Assembly: GCF_004135285.1 (NCBI RefSeq)
Contig: NZ_CP035494.1
Coordinates: 434,001-498,000, forward strand
Direction: 5' to 3'
From: Microbacterium protaetiae
GTDB taxonomy: Bacteria > Actinomycetota > Actinomycetes > Actinomycetales > Microbacteriaceae
DNA: 64,000 bases
The translations under genes were made by a program, and so were the position numbers. Within the stretch, counting starts at the first letter, position 1, and every line of letters begins with the position of its first letter. Positions 16,175 through 25,107 of this stretch are shown piece by piece. The notes below the pieces were generated by a model. That model was given only the letters and a program-made list of their open reading frames with translations, searched no databases and was not told the DNA's origin.

Positions 16175-17599
16175 TCAGCCGTTGATGACCTGCGGAACCG
16201 AGACGGACTTCAGTCCCGCGACGCCGAATTCCTGGCCGTAGCCCGAGTTCTTCACGCCTCCGAACGGCACGTCGGGGTGCAGGCCGCCGTGCGAGTTGAT
16301 CCACACGGTGCCTGCCTGCACGCGGGCAGCGACCTTGCGGGCCTCGTCGCGATCGCCCCACACTGAACCGCCCAGGCCCACGTCGAGGCGATTCGCGCGG
16401 GAGATGGCGTCCTCGACGTCGGAGTACTTGATGATCGGCAGCACCGGCCCGAACTGCTCTTCGTCGACGACGGCCACGCCGTCGGTGACATCGGCCACCA
16501 GCGTGATCGGGTAGAAGAGCTCCCCCAGCTCGGTCGCCGGCGCCCCACCGGTGACGATCCGCCCCCCGTGCGCCTTGGCGTCCTCGACGAGGCGGTTGAC
16601 GATGTCGAACTGCTGCTTGTTCTGCAGCGGGCCGAGCACGTTGTCCTCGCTGAGGCCGTTGCCCATGGGCGTTTCCTGAGCGATCTTCGCGAGCTGGTCG
16701 ACGACCTCGTCGTAGATCGAGTCGTGCACATACAGGCGCTTGAGAGCCGCACAGGTCTGGCCGGTGTTGATGAATGCGCCCCAGAACAGGTCTTGGGCGA
16801 TGGATGCCGGGTGTGCACCGGGCAGCACGATGCCGGCGTCGTTGCCACCGAGCTCGAGGGTCAACCGCGCGATGTTGCCCGCGGAGCTCTCGATGATCTT
16901 GCGACCGGTCGCCGTCGATCCGGTGAACATGATCTTGTCGATGTCGGGGTGCGCGGCCAGGCGCGCGCCGACCTCGCGGTCGCCCGAGATGCCGATGAGC
17001 ACATCGGCGGGCAGCACCTCGTTCATGACCTCGATCATCGCCAGCACGCTCAACGGCGTGTACTCGCTCGGCTTGACGACCACCGTGTTGCCCATGCGCA
17101 GCGACGGGCCGATCTGCCAGATCGCGATCATCAGCGGCCAGTTCCACGGCCCGATCGCGCCCACCACGCCGACGGCGCGGTAGTGCAGCTCGGCGTGGGT
17201 CTGCCCGTCGTCGACGAGCACCTCCGGTTCGAGCGGGGTCGTCGCCGCGGAGCGCAGCCAGCCCGAGCACGCTCCCAGCTCGAAGCGAGCGTTCGGCCCG
17301 TTCAGCGGCTTGCCCTGCTCGCGGGACAGGATGCGGGCGAGGGTCTCGGCGTTCGCGTCGATCGCGTCGGCGGCCCGGAGCATCAGCGCGCGTCGCTCGT
17401 CGTGTCCCCGCGCCTCCCACGTCGGCTGCGCAGCCTTGGCGCGCGCGATAGCGTCGTCGAGGTCGGCGACCGTCTGCACGGGAGCCCGGCCGATCACCTC
17501 GCGGGTCGCGGCATCCAGAATCTCGCGCCCTTCTCCTGCCGGCGCCTGGACACGGTCCAGCAGTGCGGTCTCGTCTGGCGTGAACGGGGAATCGGACAT
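16175..17599 (-). CDS. Aldehyde dehydrogenase
   Basis: 474 residues. The cofactor site is GPWNWPLMIAIWQIGPSLRMGN followed by KPSEYTPL, general-base Glu249 is in TLELGGNDAG and nucleophile Cys283 is in NTGQTCAALKRLYV. It oxidises an aldehyde to the acid with NAD(P). The start at 17599 has AAGGAG seven bases upstream; longer in-frame starts lack a ribosome site. It is followed after 3 nt by the GMC oxidoreductase, and preceded at 169 nt by the cupin gene on the same strand. Confidence 0.92.
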   Translation of the reverse strand: MSDSPFTPDETALLDRVQAPAGEGREILDAATREVIGRAPVQTVADLDDAIARAKAAQPTWEARGHDERRALMLRAADAIDANAETLARILSREQGKPLNGPNARFELGACSGWLRSAATTPLEPEVLVDDGQTHAELHYRAVGVVGAIGPWNWPLMIAIWQIGPSLRMGNTVVVKPSEYTPLSVLAMIEVMNEVLPADVLIGISGDREVGARLAAHPDIDKIMFTGSTATGRKIIESSAGNIARLTLELGGNDAGIVLPGAHPASIAQDLFWGAFINTGQTCAALKRLYVHDSIYDEVVDQLAKIAQETPMGNGLSEDNVLGPLQNKQQFDIVNRLVEDAKAHGGRIVTGGAPATELGELFYPITLVADVTDGVAVVDEEQFGPVLPIIKYSDVEDAISRANRLDVGLGGSVWGDRDEARKVAARVQAGTVWINSHGGLHPDVPFGGVKNSGYGQEFGVAGLKSVSVPQVING

Positions 17600-17768
17600 C
17601 GGTGTCTCCTTCGTGACGACGTCGCGCGGCGCGGAATCCACGCGTGCTCCCCTCATTGTCCGTCGCGGCACCGGCGCCGGGGTTGACTGCCAGCGCAGAG
17701 GCCTCGTCCGCCCGCGAACGGGTGAGGCTGCCGCAGACCCACCGCCGCGTTACATGGTCGCGTCCTCA

Positions 17769-18245
17769 TCAGGCCGGCTGCGGCACGTTCTCGTCGGAGT
17801 TGTAGTTGCCGTCGCCCGACAGCGAAATGGCGTTGAAGCGGATCGGCTTGGTGATCGTGCCCCAGTCCAGCGGGCAGTGCCGGGTGCCGGCCGGGATATA
17901 CACGGCGCCCGAGGTGTTGATCGTGTACTTCTCGCCCTCGATCCACAGGTAGGCCTCACCGCCCAGGTCGTGCGGGTTCTCGGGATCGCTGCCGAGGAAC
18001 ACCAGCACCTCGTCGTAGTCGTGCTCGTGCTCGTTGACCCAGTGGCTGCCTTCCTCGGTCGGCAGGATCCACGAGTAGGTCATATGCAGCTTCGCCTCGG
18101 GCACGTCCTCGGACCGCATCAGGGCGAACGCGTCACCGATGTGCGAGGGGCGGGGTTCGCCGGTGGCGACGGCGCCCTCGTTGACGAGGTCGGCGCTCGT
18201 GTCGCCCATGTGCCGCACGATGAGGTGCTCGTAGGTGCCGGTCAT
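17769..18245 (-). CDS. Cupin-fold protein of unknown function
   Basis: 158 residues. The middle holds a cupin motif pair: WVNEHEHDYDEVLVFLG (H-x-H, then E) and AVYIPAGTRHCPLDWG (second histidine), which together would bind one metal ion. It lacks a helix-turn-helix, so it is not a cupin regulator. Single-cupin proteins near oxidoreductases are often isomerases, dioxygenases or sugar/acid binders, but nothing here decides between them. GAAGGAG lies just upstream of the start. It heads the cupin-aldehyde dehydrogenase-GMC series and is divergent from the AraC gene at 18513, its likely regulator. Confidence 0.75.
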   Translation of the reverse strand: MTGTYEHLIVRHMGDTSADLVNEGAVATGEPRPSHIGDAFALMRSEDVPEAKLHMTYSWILPTEEGSHWVNEHEHDYDEVLVFLGSDPENPHDLGGEAYLWIEGEKYTINTSGAVYIPAGTRHCPLDWGTITKPIRFNAISLSGDGNYNSDENVPQPA

Positions 18246-18512
18246 CCTGTGTCTCCTTCAGAATCCGTTGTTGTGAGAACCCACGCTAGGAAGGGTCGGG
18301 ATGCCGCGACCATGCACTCACGTCGGATGACATGGCACTTCTGCACGGGATTGGCACCTATGTACGCGGGAATAGGACTCATGCCCGGCTTGCACGCCAG
18401 CGCACAGCGCTCGCCTCAGCGCGCGACATCCCGTCCGCTCCTTCTCGTTCGCAGGAAGAGTGGATGCCGACAGCGCGGTGTCGCCGGTGACATCGCCGGA
18501 CAGGGGTCGGTC

Positions 18513-19358
18513 ATGGGACGGCGCACGGCATTCGCCGAGTACAACATCGAACACCGCTGGACGACGCTGCGCGGTTCAGCTCTGGTGGGCTCGTTCGTGA
18601 AAGACGGGCCCGGGCCGCACACGACCGTGCCTCATCGGCACGACTTCGTCGAGCTCGTCTGGCTGTCGGCGGGATCGGGAACGCACACGATCGACACCTC
18701 GCAGTTTCCCGCACGGCCCCGCACCCTGCACGTCATCGCCCCCGGTCAGGTGCACTTCTGGACGCCGGAGGCGACCGCCCCCGACGGCACCCTCGTGCTG
18801 TTCCAAGAGGAGTTCCTCACCGGTCCCGGTGGACTTCCTGCGCGAGCGTGGGACGGCGGGATGGCCGTCCCCGACGCTGCGACCGGCGAGCGGATCGATC
18901 GGATGCTACGCGAACTGGAGATCGAGCTGGCGGGTGCGGCGCACGATCGCGATACCGTGGTGCGCTTCCAGCTGTCGGCACTGCTGAGCGTGTGCTCGCG
19001 GGCGATGGTGTCGCCGGCACAGCCGCGGCACATGCTGGCGGTGGCGTTCGAACGGCACGTGCGTACCCATCTGCGCGCCACGTTGACCGTCGCCGAGAGC
19101 GCCCGCGCACTGAATGTCACGCCGAATCACCTCACCGACATCGTCACCGCCGACACCGGGCGCCCGCCGGGTGCGATCATCCGCGCTGCCGTCCTACTCG
19201 AGGTGCAGCGGCTGCTCACTCGCACCGACCTGAGCTGCGCGCAGGTCGCGGCGGCCCTGGCGTTCGACGACCCGTCGTACTTCTCCCGCTTCTTCCGCCG
19301 CGAAACCGGCGTGACACCGTCGGCCTATCGTGTCGCGCGGCGGCTGAGCGCGGCCTGA
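18513..19358 (+). CDS. AraC-family transcriptional regulator
   Basis: 281 residues. The N-terminal cupin sensor domain has PHRHDFVELVWLSAGSGTHTID and VIAPGQVHFW, the AraC_binding arrangement. The last 90 residues are the double helix-turn-helix: SARALNVTPNHLTDIVTADTG and QVAAALAFDDPSYFSRFFRRETGVTPSAYR, the family signature. It probably controls the divergent cupin/dehydrogenase genes and perhaps the HAD and ThDP genes that follow on its own strand. The ATG at 18513 has AGGGG at a suitable distance; the frame is open far upstream, but that part is antisense to the cupin gene. Confidence 0.87.
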   Translation: MGRRTAFAEYNIEHRWTTLRGSALVGSFVKDGPGPHTTVPHRHDFVELVWLSAGSGTHTIDTSQFPARPRTLHVIAPGQVHFWTPEATAPDGTLVLFQEEFLTGPGGLPARAWDGGMAVPDAATGERIDRMLRELEIELAGAAHDRDTVVRFQLSALLSVCSRAMVSPAQPRHMLAVAFERHVRTHLRATLTVAESARALNVTPNHLTDIVTADTGRPPGAIIRAAVLLEVQRLLTRTDLSCAQVAAALAFDDPSYFSRFFRRETGVTPSAYRVARRLSAA

Positions 19359-19393
19359 CCGGGTGCCCAGCCGCACACGAGAGGATGGGAGGC

Positions 19394-20044
19394 ATGCCGC
19401 AGACCTCCACCGCCCGCGCCGTGCTCCTCGACATGGACGGGACCCTCGTCGACTCGACCGCCGTGGTCGAACGGCTCTGGCTGGAATGGGCGGATGCGCA
19501 CGGTCTCGACGACGACCGCGTGCTCAGCGTCATCCACGGGCGGCAGGGTCACGAGAGCATGGCCATCCTGCTTCCCGAGCGCGACCCGGCGATCAACCGC
19601 GCCGAGAACGCGAGGATGCTTTCGGCCGAGGGCGTCGACACCGACGGCGTCGTCGCCGTGCCCGGGGCTGCCGAACTGCTCGCGGGCATCGTCGGGCTCC
19701 CCCATGCGCTCGTGACCTCTGCCGACGAGGCGCTCGCGGCCGCGCGGATGGCCGCCGCTGGCCTGCGCGTGCCCGAGGTACGCGTGACCGCCGAGCACGT
19801 CTCGCGCAGCAAGCCCGACCCCGAGGGCTTCCTTCTCGGCGCCGAGCTGTTGGCCGTCGACCCCCAGGACTGCATCGTCTTCGAGGACTCGCACGCGGGG
19901 ATCGCCGCCGGCCTGGCCGCGGGAATGACCGTGATCGGCGTCGGCGAGCGCGCCGGCGGAGCGGGCGCGCAGGCGCTGGTGGCCGATCTGACCCAGGTCA
20001 CCATCCGTCCCGTCGACGGCGGCATCGAGGTCACCGTCGCGTAA
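19394..20044 (+). CDS. HAD-superfamily phosphatase
   Basis: 216 residues. Motif I is VLLDMDGTLVDS, with the nucleophile and acid/base aspartates at 14 and 16. Motif II is ALVTSAD, motif III the lysine in RSKPDPEGFLLGA, and motif IV is CIVFEDSHAGIAAG. An all-helical cap between motifs I and II gives the phosphoglycolate phosphatase/beta-phosphoglucomutase subclass; the SKPDPEG and EDS motifs are shared by the sugar-phosphatase group. The natural substrate is unknown. Ribosome site GGGAGG lies right before the ATG, 35 nt after the AraC stop, so the two may be co-transcribed. Confidence 0.88.
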   Translation: MPQTSTARAVLLDMDGTLVDSTAVVERLWLEWADAHGLDDDRVLSVIHGRQGHESMAILLPERDPAINRAENARMLSAEGVDTDGVVAVPGAAELLAGIVGLPHALVTSADEALAAARMAAAGLRVPEVRVTAEHVSRSKPDPEGFLLGAELLAVDPQDCIVFEDSHAGIAAGLAAGMTVIGVGERAGGAGAQALVADLTQVTIRPVDGGIEVTVA

Positions 20045-20146
20045 GCGCGGCAGCGCGCCAGCGAAGCCGCGCGTGCGGAGCTCGCGGCGCCACTCGGGGC
20101 GCTCAGTGCCGGGCCGGTTCGGGCAGAACACGCCCAGAACCGCCGA

Positions 20147-20280
20147 TATACTCGCAACGTCCGGTCGGCGCGTGCACGGGCACGATGACCCGGCCGGTGC
20201 TCGAAAAAGGGGCACGAAGCGCGCGATGCGGCGGGCGAGACACATACGGATCCCAGAATCTCCGTGTCTCGAAAGGCTCC
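20147..20280 (+). promoter_or_regulatory. Promoter -10 box and structured leader of the ThDP-enzyme gene
   Basis: TATACT (20147-20152) is a near-consensus -10 box, without a good -35 at 17 bp. About 80 nt downstream, CGAGACAC (20236-20243) and GTGTCTCG (20264-20271) form an inverted repeat. Its right arm ends directly before the AAAGG ribosome site. Folding could hide translation initiation, or the repeat could be an operator. Confidence 0.45.
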
Positions 20281-20283
20281 ACC

Positions 20284-21933
20284 ATGCCCACCGTCTCCGC
20301 CCACGTCGCCACGACGCTCGCACTCCACATCGATCATGTGTTCGGGGTGATGGGCAACGGCAACGCGTACTTCCTCGATGCGCTCGAGCGCGACACCGAC
20401 GCGGTCTACACACCCGTGCGCCACGAGGCGGGCGCTGTCGTCGCGGCGGATGCGCACTTTCGCGCTTCGGGCCGGATCGCCGCAGCCACGGCGACCTACG
20501 GCGCCGGATTCACGAACACGCTCACGGCGCTGGCCGAGGCCGTGCAGGCGCACGTACCGCTCGTGCTCGTCGTCGGCGACGAGCCCACTTCCGGCCCACG
20601 CCCGTGGGACGTCGACCAGATCGCCATGGCGTCGGCGGTGGGCGCGCGCACCTATACCGTCGGGCGGGCGGATGCCGCAGCCACCACGATCATCGCGATC
20701 GAGCACGCCCTCGCCTACCGGGTGCCCACCGTGCTCGCGATCCCCTACGACGTCGCGGCGCTCGAGGCCGGACCCGTGCCCGGCGCTCCCGAGCCCGTAC
20801 TGCCCGCCCCGCTGCAGCCGACAGCATTCGGCGCCGCCGAGATCGCCGCGCTCGCGCGCACGCTCGCCAGCGCTCAGCGCCCGTTCCTGCTGGCCGGCCG
20901 CGGAGCGTGGCTGGCCGGCGTCGGTGAGGCGCTGGGGATGCTGGCTGAGCGCACCGGCGCGGTGACAGCATCCACCGCCCTCGGGCGCGGCATCTTCCCC
21001 GGCACCCGCTACGATCTCGGCGTCAGCGGAGGCTTCGGCGCCGACGGCGCCATGGCGCTGGTGCGCGAGGCCGACGTGGCCGTCGTGTTCGGGGCATCCC
21101 TCAATCAATTCACCATGCGCTTCGGCGAGCTGTTCGCCCCGGGGACCCACGTCGTGCAGATCGACACCGCGCCGACAGCCACGCATCCGCACATCGGCGC
21201 CTTCATCCGTGGGGATGCCGCAGTGGTGGCATCCACCGTCGTCGTCGAGCTCGATGCGCTCGACGCCATGCCGAGCGGATGGCGCGAGAAGATCGACGTC
21301 GCAGCACTCACGGCACGCGAGCCGGGCGATGAATTCGCGGCCGACGGCCGGCTCGACCCGCGCTCGGTCGCCCGCCGCATCGGCGAGCTGCTGCCCGAAG
21401 ATCGTGTGGTCGTCTCTGACGGCGGCCACTTCATCGGCTGGGCGAACATGTACTGGCCGGTGGCCGAACCGGACCGGATGATGATGGTCGGCACCGCGTT
21501 CCAGTCGATCGGGCTCGGCTTCCCCTCGGTGGCCGGTGCGGCGATGGCGCGCCCTGACTCGACCATCGTGCTGACCACCGGCGACGGCGGGGGCCTGATG
21601 GCCATCGCCGACCTCGAGACCGCCGTGCGCACGGCCGGCGGCCGGGGGCTGGCAGTGGTCTGGAACGACGGCGCCTACGGCGCCGAGGTCAACCTCTACG
21701 GGCTGAAAGGCCTTGCGACCGGCCCCATGCTGATTCCCGATGTCGATTTCGCGGGGTTGGCGGCGGCGGTCGGCGCCGAGGGTGTCGTGGTCCGGGCGCT
21801 TGCCGACCTCGACCGGCTCGCGGAGTGGGCACAGGTCGCGGTATCCGAGCGCCCGTTCCTGCTGCTGGACTGCCGCATCTCGTCGAGCGTCATAGCGCCG
21901 TACCAGCAGGAGATCATCCGCGTGAACTCCTGA
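20284..21933 (+). CDS. Thiamine diphosphate-dependent enzyme (acetolactate synthase-like)
   Basis: 549 residues with the three domains of the decarboxylase/acetolactate synthase family. The N-terminal Pyr domain has activating Glu48 in VRHEAGAVVAADAHFR. The middle Rossmann-like domain has PFLLAGRGAW. The C-terminal PP domain has the ThDP motif GDGGGLMAIADLETAVR ending in VVWNDGAYG (the GDG...ND pattern). Typical acetolactate synthase FAD-binding residues are not obvious, so a 2-oxo-acid decarboxylase or lyase role is more likely than branched-chain biosynthesis. It follows the HAD phosphatase after a 239-nt gap with its own promoter-like sequence. Confidence 0.88.
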   Translation: MPTVSAHVATTLALHIDHVFGVMGNGNAYFLDALERDTDAVYTPVRHEAGAVVAADAHFRASGRIAAATATYGAGFTNTLTALAEAVQAHVPLVLVVGDEPTSGPRPWDVDQIAMASAVGARTYTVGRADAAATTIIAIEHALAYRVPTVLAIPYDVAALEAGPVPGAPEPVLPAPLQPTAFGAAEIAALARTLASAQRPFLLAGRGAWLAGVGEALGMLAERTGAVTASTALGRGIFPGTRYDLGVSGGFGADGAMALVREADVAVVFGASLNQFTMRFGELFAPGTHVVQIDTAPTATHPHIGAFIRGDAAVVASTVVVELDALDAMPSGWREKIDVAALTAREPGDEFAADGRLDPRSVARRIGELLPEDRVVVSDGGHFIGWANMYWPVAEPDRMMMVGTAFQSIGLGFPSVAGAAMARPDSTIVLTTGDGGGLMAIADLETAVRTAGGRGLAVVWNDGAYGAEVNLYGLKGLATGPMLIPDVDFAGLAAAVGAEGVVVRALADLDRLAEWAQVAVSERPFLLLDCRISSSVIAPYQQEIIRVNS

Positions 21934-22009
21934 GTCGGCTCATCGGCCGGCACCGATGGGGCCGCGGCATCCCGCTCCTCATGCGAGACGCAGCCGCACC
22001 CCAACATCC

Positions 22010-23182
22010 TCACCGCAGCCGGTAGTCGGCCAGTGCGTCGTCGGTCGCGAAGACGTTGGTCATCCACATCGTGGTGCGCAGCATCGTTCGATTCGTGAAC
22101 GTCCAGTTGCGCAGGCCGATGCGGGCGGCCGAGGGCGGTGCCAGGAACGGTCCCGCGCTGCCCCGGCGGGCAATGGCCGTGGGCCGGCGCATGCGCCGAT
22201 CGTAGGCGGCCAGCGCCGCCGGGACATCGCCGTGTGCCGCCGTCAGTTCCCCCGCCAGCGTGTAGGCGCCCAGCAGAGCAAGGCCGGTGCCGAATCCGCC
22301 CAGCGTGTTCGCGTACCCGGCATCGCCGACCAGCGCCACCTGGCCGCGCGTGAAGCCGGTCATCGTCGTGCGGGCCAGGGCATCCAGATAGAAGTCGTCG
22401 GCAGCATCGGCCGCCTCGATCATTTCGGGGACACGCCAACCCACGCCGGCGAACGCCTCTGAGAGCAGCCGCCGCTGCGATGCGACATCGCGACGATCGT
22501 AGTCGCCGGGCTCGGCACGGAACACGAAGAGGTTCGGTGCCTTCTGCCCACCGGCCAGCGCGAGCCTGCCGGGAACGTTGTACCCGTAGGCGACCGCACG
22601 CCCGTCCGGCCGGTGCGTCGGCAGATCACCGAGGTCGATGGCCCCGCCGGCCACCGCGTAGACGTACCCCAGCGGCCGGACGAACATCTCCTCGGGGCCG
22701 AACGCCAGGCGCCGCACGGCCGAGTGCACGCCGTCTGCTCCCACCACGAGGTCGAACCGCTCGGTCGGGCGCACCGCGAAGTCGACGTCGACCCCGCCCG
22801 CCGACTCGCTCAGCGACACGATCTCGTCACCGAACACATAGTCGGCATCGTCGGTGCTGTGCGCGTAGAGGATGCCGGCGAGATCGCCCCGCAGGATCTC
22901 GAGATCGCCGCCGATGAACTCGCCCGGCACCACCGCTCTCACCCGATCTGCCGCGTCGACGAGCCGCCAGTCCGTCTTGGTCGTCTGCTGCGCGAGGACG
23001 TCATCGAGGATGCCGAGCCGCACGAGCAGTTCGTGATGCGTGCGTCCCTTGAAGTCCACCGCCTGACCTCCGGGTCTGACCGCCGGCGCACGCTCGACCA
23101 CGGTCACGTCGAAGCCGTTGCGGCCGAGGAGGCGGGCGAGGGCTGCTCCGCCGATGCCGGCGCCCGAGATGAGGACCTTCAT
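22010..23182 (-). CDS. FAD-dependent monooxygenase, class A
   Basis: 390 residues. GAGIGGAALARLLGRNGFDVTVVERA is the dinucleotide site, LVVGADGVHSAVRR is the DG motif and GQVALVGDAGYANTLGGFGTGLALLGAYTLAGEL is the GD motif that contacts the FAD ribityl chain. The layout matches the TetX/PgaE/2-polyprenyl-6-methoxyphenol hydroxylase-like group, which hydroxylates aromatic or polyketide compounds, sometimes inactivating antibiotics. The start at 23182 has AAAGGA upstream. It is divergent from a TetR regulator that probably represses it, a pairing typical of drug- or phenol-inducible defence; the substrate remains unknown. Confidence 0.88.
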   Translation of the reverse strand: MKVLISGAGIGGAALARLLGRNGFDVTVVERAPAVRPGGQAVDFKGRTHHELLVRLGILDDVLAQQTTKTDWRLVDAADRVRAVVPGEFIGGDLEILRGDLAGILYAHSTDDADYVFGDEIVSLSESAGGVDVDFAVRPTERFDLVVGADGVHSAVRRLAFGPEEMFVRPLGYVYAVAGGAIDLGDLPTHRPDGRAVAYGYNVPGRLALAGGQKAPNLFVFRAEPGDYDRRDVASQRRLLSEAFAGVGWRVPEMIEAADAADDFYLDALARTTMTGFTRGQVALVGDAGYANTLGGFGTGLALLGAYTLAGELTAAHGDVPAALAAYDRRMRRPTAIARRGSAGPFLAPPSAARIGLRNWTFTNRTMLRTTMWMTNVFATDDALADYRLR

Positions 23183-23199
23183 GTCCGTTCCTTTCCTGC

Positions 23200-23249
23200 A
23201 CGCTATCTGCGTCCCTGAGACACAATACATATAGCGTACGATGGACGCA
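23200..23249. promoter_or_regulatory. Divergent promoter and nested inverted repeats, monooxygenase / TetR
   Basis: ACGCTAT (23200-23206) is inverted at 23231-23237 (ATAGCGT), and TGCGTCC (23208-23214) is inverted at 23243-23249 (GGACGCA). On the minus strand TTGCGT, 17 bp and TATTGT form a usable promoter for the monooxygenase, covered by these repeats. The spacing fits a TetR-family operator pair controlling both genes. Confidence 0.55.
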
Positions 23250-23269
23250 ATAAGGGATGCGGGGAAGAA

Positions 23270-23968
23270 ATGAGCACAGCAGCGGAGCCGTCCGACGCCG
23301 TCTTGGCCACGCTCTGGTCGGGTCCGACCGGCACGAAGCGGGGCCCGAAGCCTCGCTTCAGCCTGGATGTGATCGCTCGCGCCGCCATCGAGCTCGCCGA
23401 TGTCGACGGGTTGGACGCCGTGACGATGCAACGCGTCGCCGAACGACTGGGCACCACCAAGATGGCGCTCTACCGGTACGTCCCCGGTCGCGCCGAACTC
23501 GATGCCGTCATGCTCGATCGCGGTCTCGGCCCGGTCTCGCTTCCCGAGCCCGACCAGTGGCGTCCCGGCCTGGAAGCCTGGGCGCGAGCGGTGCACGCGC
23601 GCACGGCGCGGCATCCATGGTCCGTCGAACTCACCCAGCGCCCGCATGTGCCCGGCCCGCTCGAACTCGGCTGGTACGAGGCGGGACTTTCGGCGATGGC
23701 GCCCCTGCCGCTGTCGGGCGCCGAGAAGCTCGACACGCTCTTCCTGCTCGTCTCACATGTGCTGTCGATCCAGCGTCAAGAGGCCGTGCCCGACCCCGAA
23801 GCCGCGCTCGCCCGAGGCATCGCTCGCATCATGGACGAGCATCGCGCTGATTACCCCCACACCGCGACGGCGTTCGCGTCCTCGGCTTCCGGCAGCGGAC
23901 GGGCGCTCGAGTTCGGCATCGAGCGGATCCTCGACGGAGTGGCCGCCCTCGCGGCACGCCGAGCCTGA
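23270..23968 (+). CDS. TetR-family transcriptional regulator
   Basis: 232 residues. The N-terminal helix-turn-helix (about 35-80) reads FSLDVIARAAIELADVDGLDAVTMQRVAERLGTTKMALYRYV, the TetR signature. The C-terminal ligand domain looks like the TetR_C_1 class, to which TetR itself belongs. The start lies two bases after GGGGAAGAA. It is divergent from the flavin monooxygenase with an 87-bp shared promoter region; the natural reading is a repressor released by the substrate of that enzyme, or by a related drug. Confidence 0.9.
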   Translation: MSTAAEPSDAVLATLWSGPTGTKRGPKPRFSLDVIARAAIELADVDGLDAVTMQRVAERLGTTKMALYRYVPGRAELDAVMLDRGLGPVSLPEPDQWRPGLEAWARAVHARTARHPWSVELTQRPHVPGPLELGWYEAGLSAMAPLPLSGAEKLDTLFLLVSHVLSIQRQEAVPDPEAALARGIARIMDEHRADYPHTATAFASSASGSGRALEFGIERILDGVAALAARRA

Positions 23969-24040
23969 CCGCGGCGCGGCCCGCTCGCGATGATCCGAAC
24001 GCCCGTTCCTGCCTGAACGCCGCAGCCGGGCGCGCCAGGG

Positions 24041-24143
24041 CGCCGAAACACACCCTGCCGCGCGAGACACCGCGCATTGCGGCAAGTCTCGCGCGCTCAG
24101 GTAAGTCTCGCCGAGTCGCGCACCAAGGCCGCAGCCACCAGCG
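24041..24143. repeat. Single copy of the alr-ddl flanking repeat
   Basis: These ~103 bp are about 95% identical, in the same orientation, to the first ~100 bp of each unit of the array at 26304-26780. The copy contains the hairpin at 24059-24095 and the last 15 codons and stop of the ddl gene. With the array it brackets the alr-ddl pair as direct repeats about 2.3 kb apart. Confidence 0.85.
24059..24095 (-). terminator. Terminator hairpin after ddl
   Basis: On the minus strand the hairpin begins 1 nt after the ddl stop codon. CGCGCGAGAC pairs with GTCTCGCGCG, and an inner five-base stem of which one pair is mismatched here closes a five-base loop. GGGTGTGTTTC follows, a weak U-rich end. The same hairpin recurs in each array unit. 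Confidence 0.65.
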
Positions 24144-25107
24144 AGCGCAAGAGGGTGTCGTAGTCGATGCCGGCCGCCGCGACGAGTCGCGGAAAGTGCG
24201 ATGCGCGCCGCAGGCCCGGCATCGTGTTGATCTCGTTGAGAACGAAGGCCCCGTCGGATGTCACAAAGAAGTCGACGCGAGCCAGGTCGCGGCATCCCAG
24301 CGCGTCGAACGCCTGCAGCGCAGCGCGCTGCAGCGCCGCGAGCTGCGGCAGCCCGGCGGGGATGAGCAGAACGCCCCCGGCTCCCTCGTACTTGTGCGCG
24401 TAGGTGAAGCCACCGGCCTCGGCATCGGCCGGCAACTGCAGCAGCGAGGCGGCGGTTGCCCGGGGCGTGCCGGTGGCGTCCTGCCACACTCCAATGCTGA
24501 CCTCACGGCCGATCACCCGCGGCTGCACGAGTGCTGTCTCATCGCGCGCCAGCACGTCGGCAAGTGCCGGCAGCGGCTCATCGCCCGCCGAGACCATATG
24601 CACGCCGATGCTCGATCCGCCCGAGTCGGGCTTGACCACGATGTCGCCGGGCAGCGCCTGGCGCACCCTGCGCACGACGGCTGCAGCGTCGGCGGCGAAC
24701 TCGGTGCGCGCGACCGGGAGAGTGGGGATCACGTCGAGGCCTGCCTGCGCCCATACCCGCTGCGTCTGCAGCTTCGACAGCGCCGTGGCCGCGGCATCCG
24801 ACCCGCATCCGACCAGGCCGAGATCGCGATGCTCGACCTCACGCTGCAGGCCGCCTCCCTCGCCCCATCCTCCGTGCAGCACGGGGAAGATGACGGTGCC
24901 GGGCTCGAGGTCGTCGAGCACGTCGCGCGCGGCCGCGCCTGCAGACGTCCCCTCGCCGGTGCGGTGCCAGCGCCCGTCGCGATCGATGAGCGCTGCGGTC
25001 ACGTCAATGTCACCCGATGAGCGCAGCGACGCCAAGACGTCCTCGCCCGAGGCGACCGACACGTCGTGCTCGTCGGACTCGCCGCCGTACACCACAAGAA
25101 CGTTCAC
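24097..25107 (-). CDS. ddl: D-alanine-D-alanine ligase
   Basis: 336 residues, ATP-grasp fold. The start VVYGGESDEHDVSVASG matches the ligase family opening. Middle strands carry VVKPDSGGSSIGVHMV (ATP-binding lysine and glycine-rich loop). AHKYEGAGGVLLIPAGL holds the omega-loop Lys-Tyr pair expected for D-Ala-D-Ala, not D-Ala-D-lactate, ligases. VDFFVTSDGAFVLNEINTMPG carries the metal-binding Asp, Glu and Asn. It joins two D-alanines for peptidoglycan precursors. The start is a GTG with GGAGGA upstream, overlapping the alr stop by 4 nt (GTGA). The last 15 codons lie inside a copy of the flanking repeat. It may be a second ligase, as it is not beside cell-wall genes. Confidence 0.88.
   Translation of the reverse strand: MNVLVVYGGESDEHDVSVASGEDVLASLRSSGDIDVTAALIDRDGRWHRTGEGTSAGAAARDVLDDLEPGTVIFPVLHGGWGEGGGLQREVEHRDLGLVGCGSDAAATALSKLQTQRVWAQAGLDVIPTLPVARTEFAADAAAVVRRVRQALPGDIVVKPDSGGSSIGVHMVSAGDEPLPALADVLARDETALVQPRVIGREVSIGVWQDATGTPRATAASLLQLPADAEAGGFTYAHKYEGAGGVLLIPAGLPQLAALQRAALQAFDALGCRDLARVDFFVTSDGAFVLNEINTMPGLRRASHFPRLVAAAGIDYDTLLRSLVAAALVRDSARLT

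Noticed and set aside
17310..18512. Upstream extension of the AraC frame
   Set aside because: The extra codons are antisense to the aldehyde dehydrogenase and cupin genes; the regulator domains begin only after the ATG at 18513.
24097..25107. D-Ala-D-Lac (VanA-type) ligase
   Set aside because: The omega loop has the Lys-Tyr pair of D-Ala-D-Ala ligases, and no vanH or vanX neighbour is present.
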